A stretch of 6,719 nt of DNA from Oscillospiraceae bacterium (lineage in GTDB: Bacteria; Bacillota; Clostridia; Oscillospirales; Ruminococcaceae). Position numbers and translations under genes: made by a program. Location of the stretch: NCBI GenBank assembly GCA_015067375.1, contig SVMQ01000125.1, forward strand, positions 1 through 6,719. Direction: 5' to 3'. Below are positions 5,567 through 6,719 of the stretch, in pieces. Numbering within the stretch: position 1 is the stretch's first letter; each line of letters starts with the position of its first letter. Under the pieces are notes generated by a model, which was given only the letters and a program-made list of their open reading frames with translations, did not search any database and was not told the DNA's origin.

Positions 5567-6370
5567 TTACTTTCTCTTCTTGGAAACGAGAGCAGCACCG
5601 GCAGCGAGAACTGCAAGACCTGCAACAGCAGCTACGCCCTCAACACCTGTGTCGGGGGAACCGCCCTTGTTCTCCTCTACGGGAGCGTCTGTGTCAACAA
5701 CGGGTGTGTCAACAACGGGCTCGTCAACTACGGGCTCGTCAGCGCCAGCCTCGCTTACACCTGTGATTGTGAATGTAACAGCGATCTTCTCGTCAAAGTT
5801 GATAGCGGATGTATCAACAGCAGGAGCAGCGGATGTGTCGCCGTAAGCGTTGAACAGCTCGATACGGATCTTGCCGTTAGCCTCGATATCGCCGAAGATA
5901 ACGTTGTCCTGGTTTACAGCAACGTCTGTTGTTGTACCGTCTGTGTTTGTTGTTGTGAGGATAACATCTGTAACCTCGATGCCAGCAGCCTGAGCGAATG
6001 CCTGCTTGTCCTTGCCTGTCTCGCAAGCATCGTAGCCGTCAGCGCCTGCGCCTGCGTTCTTAGCAGCAGCAAGACCGTCGATATCTACGCAGAATACCTG
6101 TGCGCCAGCAGCAGTGATCGGAACGAGCTCACCTGTCTCCTCATCCTCAACGAGAGCGGTGGGGATAGAGCTGTCAACATATACAGTGTATGTGCCGTCC
6201 TCTGTGATATCTACTGTACCAGCAGGGAACTCAGCAGCAGACCAGCAGCCCCAGAGCCAGCTGTTATCTGTGTACATAAGGAATGCTTCGTAAGCGCTAG
6301 CTGTTGCAGCAAGAACAGAAGCACCGAGTACTGTTGCGGAAGCAGCAGCGATCAACTTTCTTAACTTCAT
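5567..6370 (-). CDS. Secreted, SPDTG-anchored surface protein of unknown function
   Basis: The 267-residue precursor has a classic signal peptide: basic MKLRK, a hydrophobic stretch, and probable cleavage after ATASA (residue 26). The mature N-terminal region (about 27-204) looks beta-rich and aromatic: SWLWGCW (37-43), EDGTYTVYVD (57-66), AQVFCVDIDGLA (90-101), a DGTTTDVAVNQDNVIFGDIE stretch (144-163), KIRIELFNAYGDT (167-179) and IAVTFTITG (196-204). I recall similar patterns in secreted Ruminococcus proteins of unassigned or possibly carbohydrate-binding function, but cannot test this here. A low-complexity linker with three PVVD repeats (211-226) leads to SPDTG (238-242), a hydrophobic helix (246-262) and the basic tail KKRK, i.e. 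a sortase-type signal with S in place of the usual L. The mature part has cysteines at 42, 94 and 116. All 14 isoleucines are ATC, unlike the ATA-rich genes before it, suggesting high expression. Confidence 0.85.
   Translation of the reverse strand: MKLRKLIAAASATVLGASVLAATASAYEAFLMYTDNSWLWGCWSAAEFPAGTVDITEDGTYTVYVDSSIPTALVEDEETGELVPITAAGAQVFCVDIDGLAAAKNAGAGADGYDACETGKDKQAFAQAAGIEVTDVILTTTNTDGTTTDVAVNQDNVIFGDIEANGKIRIELFNAYGDTSAAPAVDTSAINFDEKIAVTFTITGVSEAGADEPVVDEPVVDTPVVDTDAPVEENKGGSPDTGVEGVAAVAGLAVLAAGAALVSKKRK
5693..5737 (-). repeat. Three 15-base tandem repeats encoding the PVVD linker
   Basis: Read on the + strand the units are GTCAACAACGGGTGT (5693-5707), GTCAACAACGGGCTC (5708-5722) and GTCAACTACGGGCTC (5723-5737), with a diverged fourth unit starting at 5738. 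Each encodes a PVVD-type pentapeptide between the folded part and the anchor. Such repeats could vary in number between strains. Confidence 0.85.
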
Positions 6371-6379
6371 TGTTAGTGT

Positions 6380-6384
6380 CCTCC
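6380..6384 (-). promoter_or_regulatory. Shine-Dalgarno of the secreted-protein gene
   Basis: GGAGG on the minus strand, nine bases before the ATG at 6370, supports this start, which also gives a complete signal peptide. Confidence 0.8.
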
Positions 6385-6436
6385 AAAATCTTTTTCAAAT
6401 CAGCGCAGGGTCATCCCACGCAATATTTGTAACTAT

Positions 6437-6465
6437 ATTGTATAACATTATGGCACTTTTTTCAA
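6437..6465 (-). promoter_or_regulatory. Sigma-A type promoter for the secreted-protein gene
   Basis: On the minus strand, TTGAAA (6465-6460) and TACAAT (6442-6437) are separated by exactly 17 bases, each one base off the consensus hexamer. Transcription would start near 6430, giving an untranslated leader of about 60 bases. The surrounding AT-rich DNA fits a promoter region. Confidence 0.7.
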
Positions 6466-6496
6466 TTGTTCAAATACACAAACTTAAACGTTTACT

Positions 6497-6517
6497 AAAA
6501 CGCTATATTAGCGTTTT
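6497..6517 (-). terminator. Hairpin terminator candidate downstream of the partial minus-strand gene
   Basis: AAAACGCTA (6497-6505) and TAGCGTTTT (6509-6517) form a perfect nine-base-pair inverted repeat around TAT. On the minus strand the arm ends in TTTT, about 90 bases after the stop of the gene at 6606 and just before the promoter of the next gene, the right place to insulate the two. An AAACGTTT palindrome (6486-6493) lies beside it. The stem has only a CGCTA core, so strength is moderate; an operator is an alternative. Confidence 0.5.
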
Positions 6518-6605
6518 TGCACAATTACCACACACTTAATTTACCTAAACATCACATTTTCGCTTAATTATGCTGTATTTAGTCGATGCGTGCGTTATTA
6601 TGCCG

Positions 6606-6719
6606 TCAGTTGTCGCCTTTCTTTCTGCGAACGTTGGGGTTATCCTCAGGCTCGCGCATTATCGCATCAAAAAGGCGCTGCGTCTTTGCTGTGCGGGTGC
6701 GCTTCTTTTCCAGATCGGA
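6606..6719 (-). CDS. C-terminal fragment of an unidentified protein (5' end beyond window)
   Basis: On the minus strand an open frame enters at the window edge and ends at TGA (6608-6606), giving 37 residues: a basic stretch EKKRTRTAKTQRLFDAIM, then REPEDNPNVRRKKGDN. It is highly charged with no membrane segment. The codon pattern resembles its neighbours, and the frame stops just before a clear AT-rich spacer, as a real gene end would. The fragment is too short to assign a family. The last eight bases may not be genomic (they match the start of a sequencing adapter), so the first two to three codons visible are uncertain. Confidence 0.5.
   Translation of the reverse strand, partial: SDLEKKRTRTAKTQRLFDAIMREPEDNPNVRRKKGDN

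Noticed and set aside
5693..5737. Short direct repeats as a CRISPR array
   Set aside because: The units are contiguous without spacers, in frame, and encode a repeated peptide.
5540..6364. Long + strand open frame (274 codons) opposite the secreted-protein gene
   Set aside because: Its product is rich in cysteine and serine with no recognisable domain, there is no good ribosome site, and it results from the biased codon use of the opposite gene, which has a signal peptide, anchor, promoter and ribosome site.

Overview
The window looks like a piece of a Gram-positive Clostridia chromosome, most likely a Ruminococcus-type member of the Oscillospiraceae. Three things point there: the Firmicutes-style grouping of era, phoH, ybeY and dgkA; the short DgkA/undecaprenol-kinase-type protein; and a secreted protein ending in an SPDTG-type sorting signal, a variant common in rumen and gut Ruminococcus. 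This assignment is inference from content; there is no rRNA or other direct marker.

Positions 1-4630 (+ strand) form a tight, probably co-transcribed run: a 5'-truncated Nim-like flavin/pyridoxamine-oxidase-fold protein, a GNAT acetyltransferase, Era GTPase, a radical SAM protein of the spore-photoproduct-lyase-like family, PhoH ATPase, YbeY endoribonuclease and DgkA. Gaps are at most 32 bases and several genes overlap by 4-8 bases. Era, YbeY and PhoH all touch 16S rRNA maturation or RNA metabolism, and DgkA serves lipid-carrier or membrane phospholipid recycling. The radical SAM and N-terminal enzymes look like passengers on this housekeeping block. A GC-rich hairpin (4636-4657) with a poor U-run follows dgkA.

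Positions 4684-5487 (+) encode a stand-alone ADP-ribosylglycohydrolase with its own very strong Shine-Dalgarno sequence. A bidirectional terminator (5498-5523) separates it from a convergent minus-strand gene.

Positions 5567-6370 (-) encode a secreted, probably wall-anchored protein: signal peptide, beta-rich region, PVVD repeats and SPDTG-membrane-basic tail. It has its own consensus sigma-A promoter (6437-6465) and codon use suggesting high expression. An AT-rich spacer with a hairpin terminator leads to the 3' end of another minus-strand gene (6606-6719), cut by the window edge. The last eight bases equal the start of a common sequencing adapter, so the very end should be treated with caution.

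I see no CRISPR array, tRNA, rRNA, transposase or phage gene. The least explained parts are the secreted protein and the radical SAM enzyme inside the era-phoH block.
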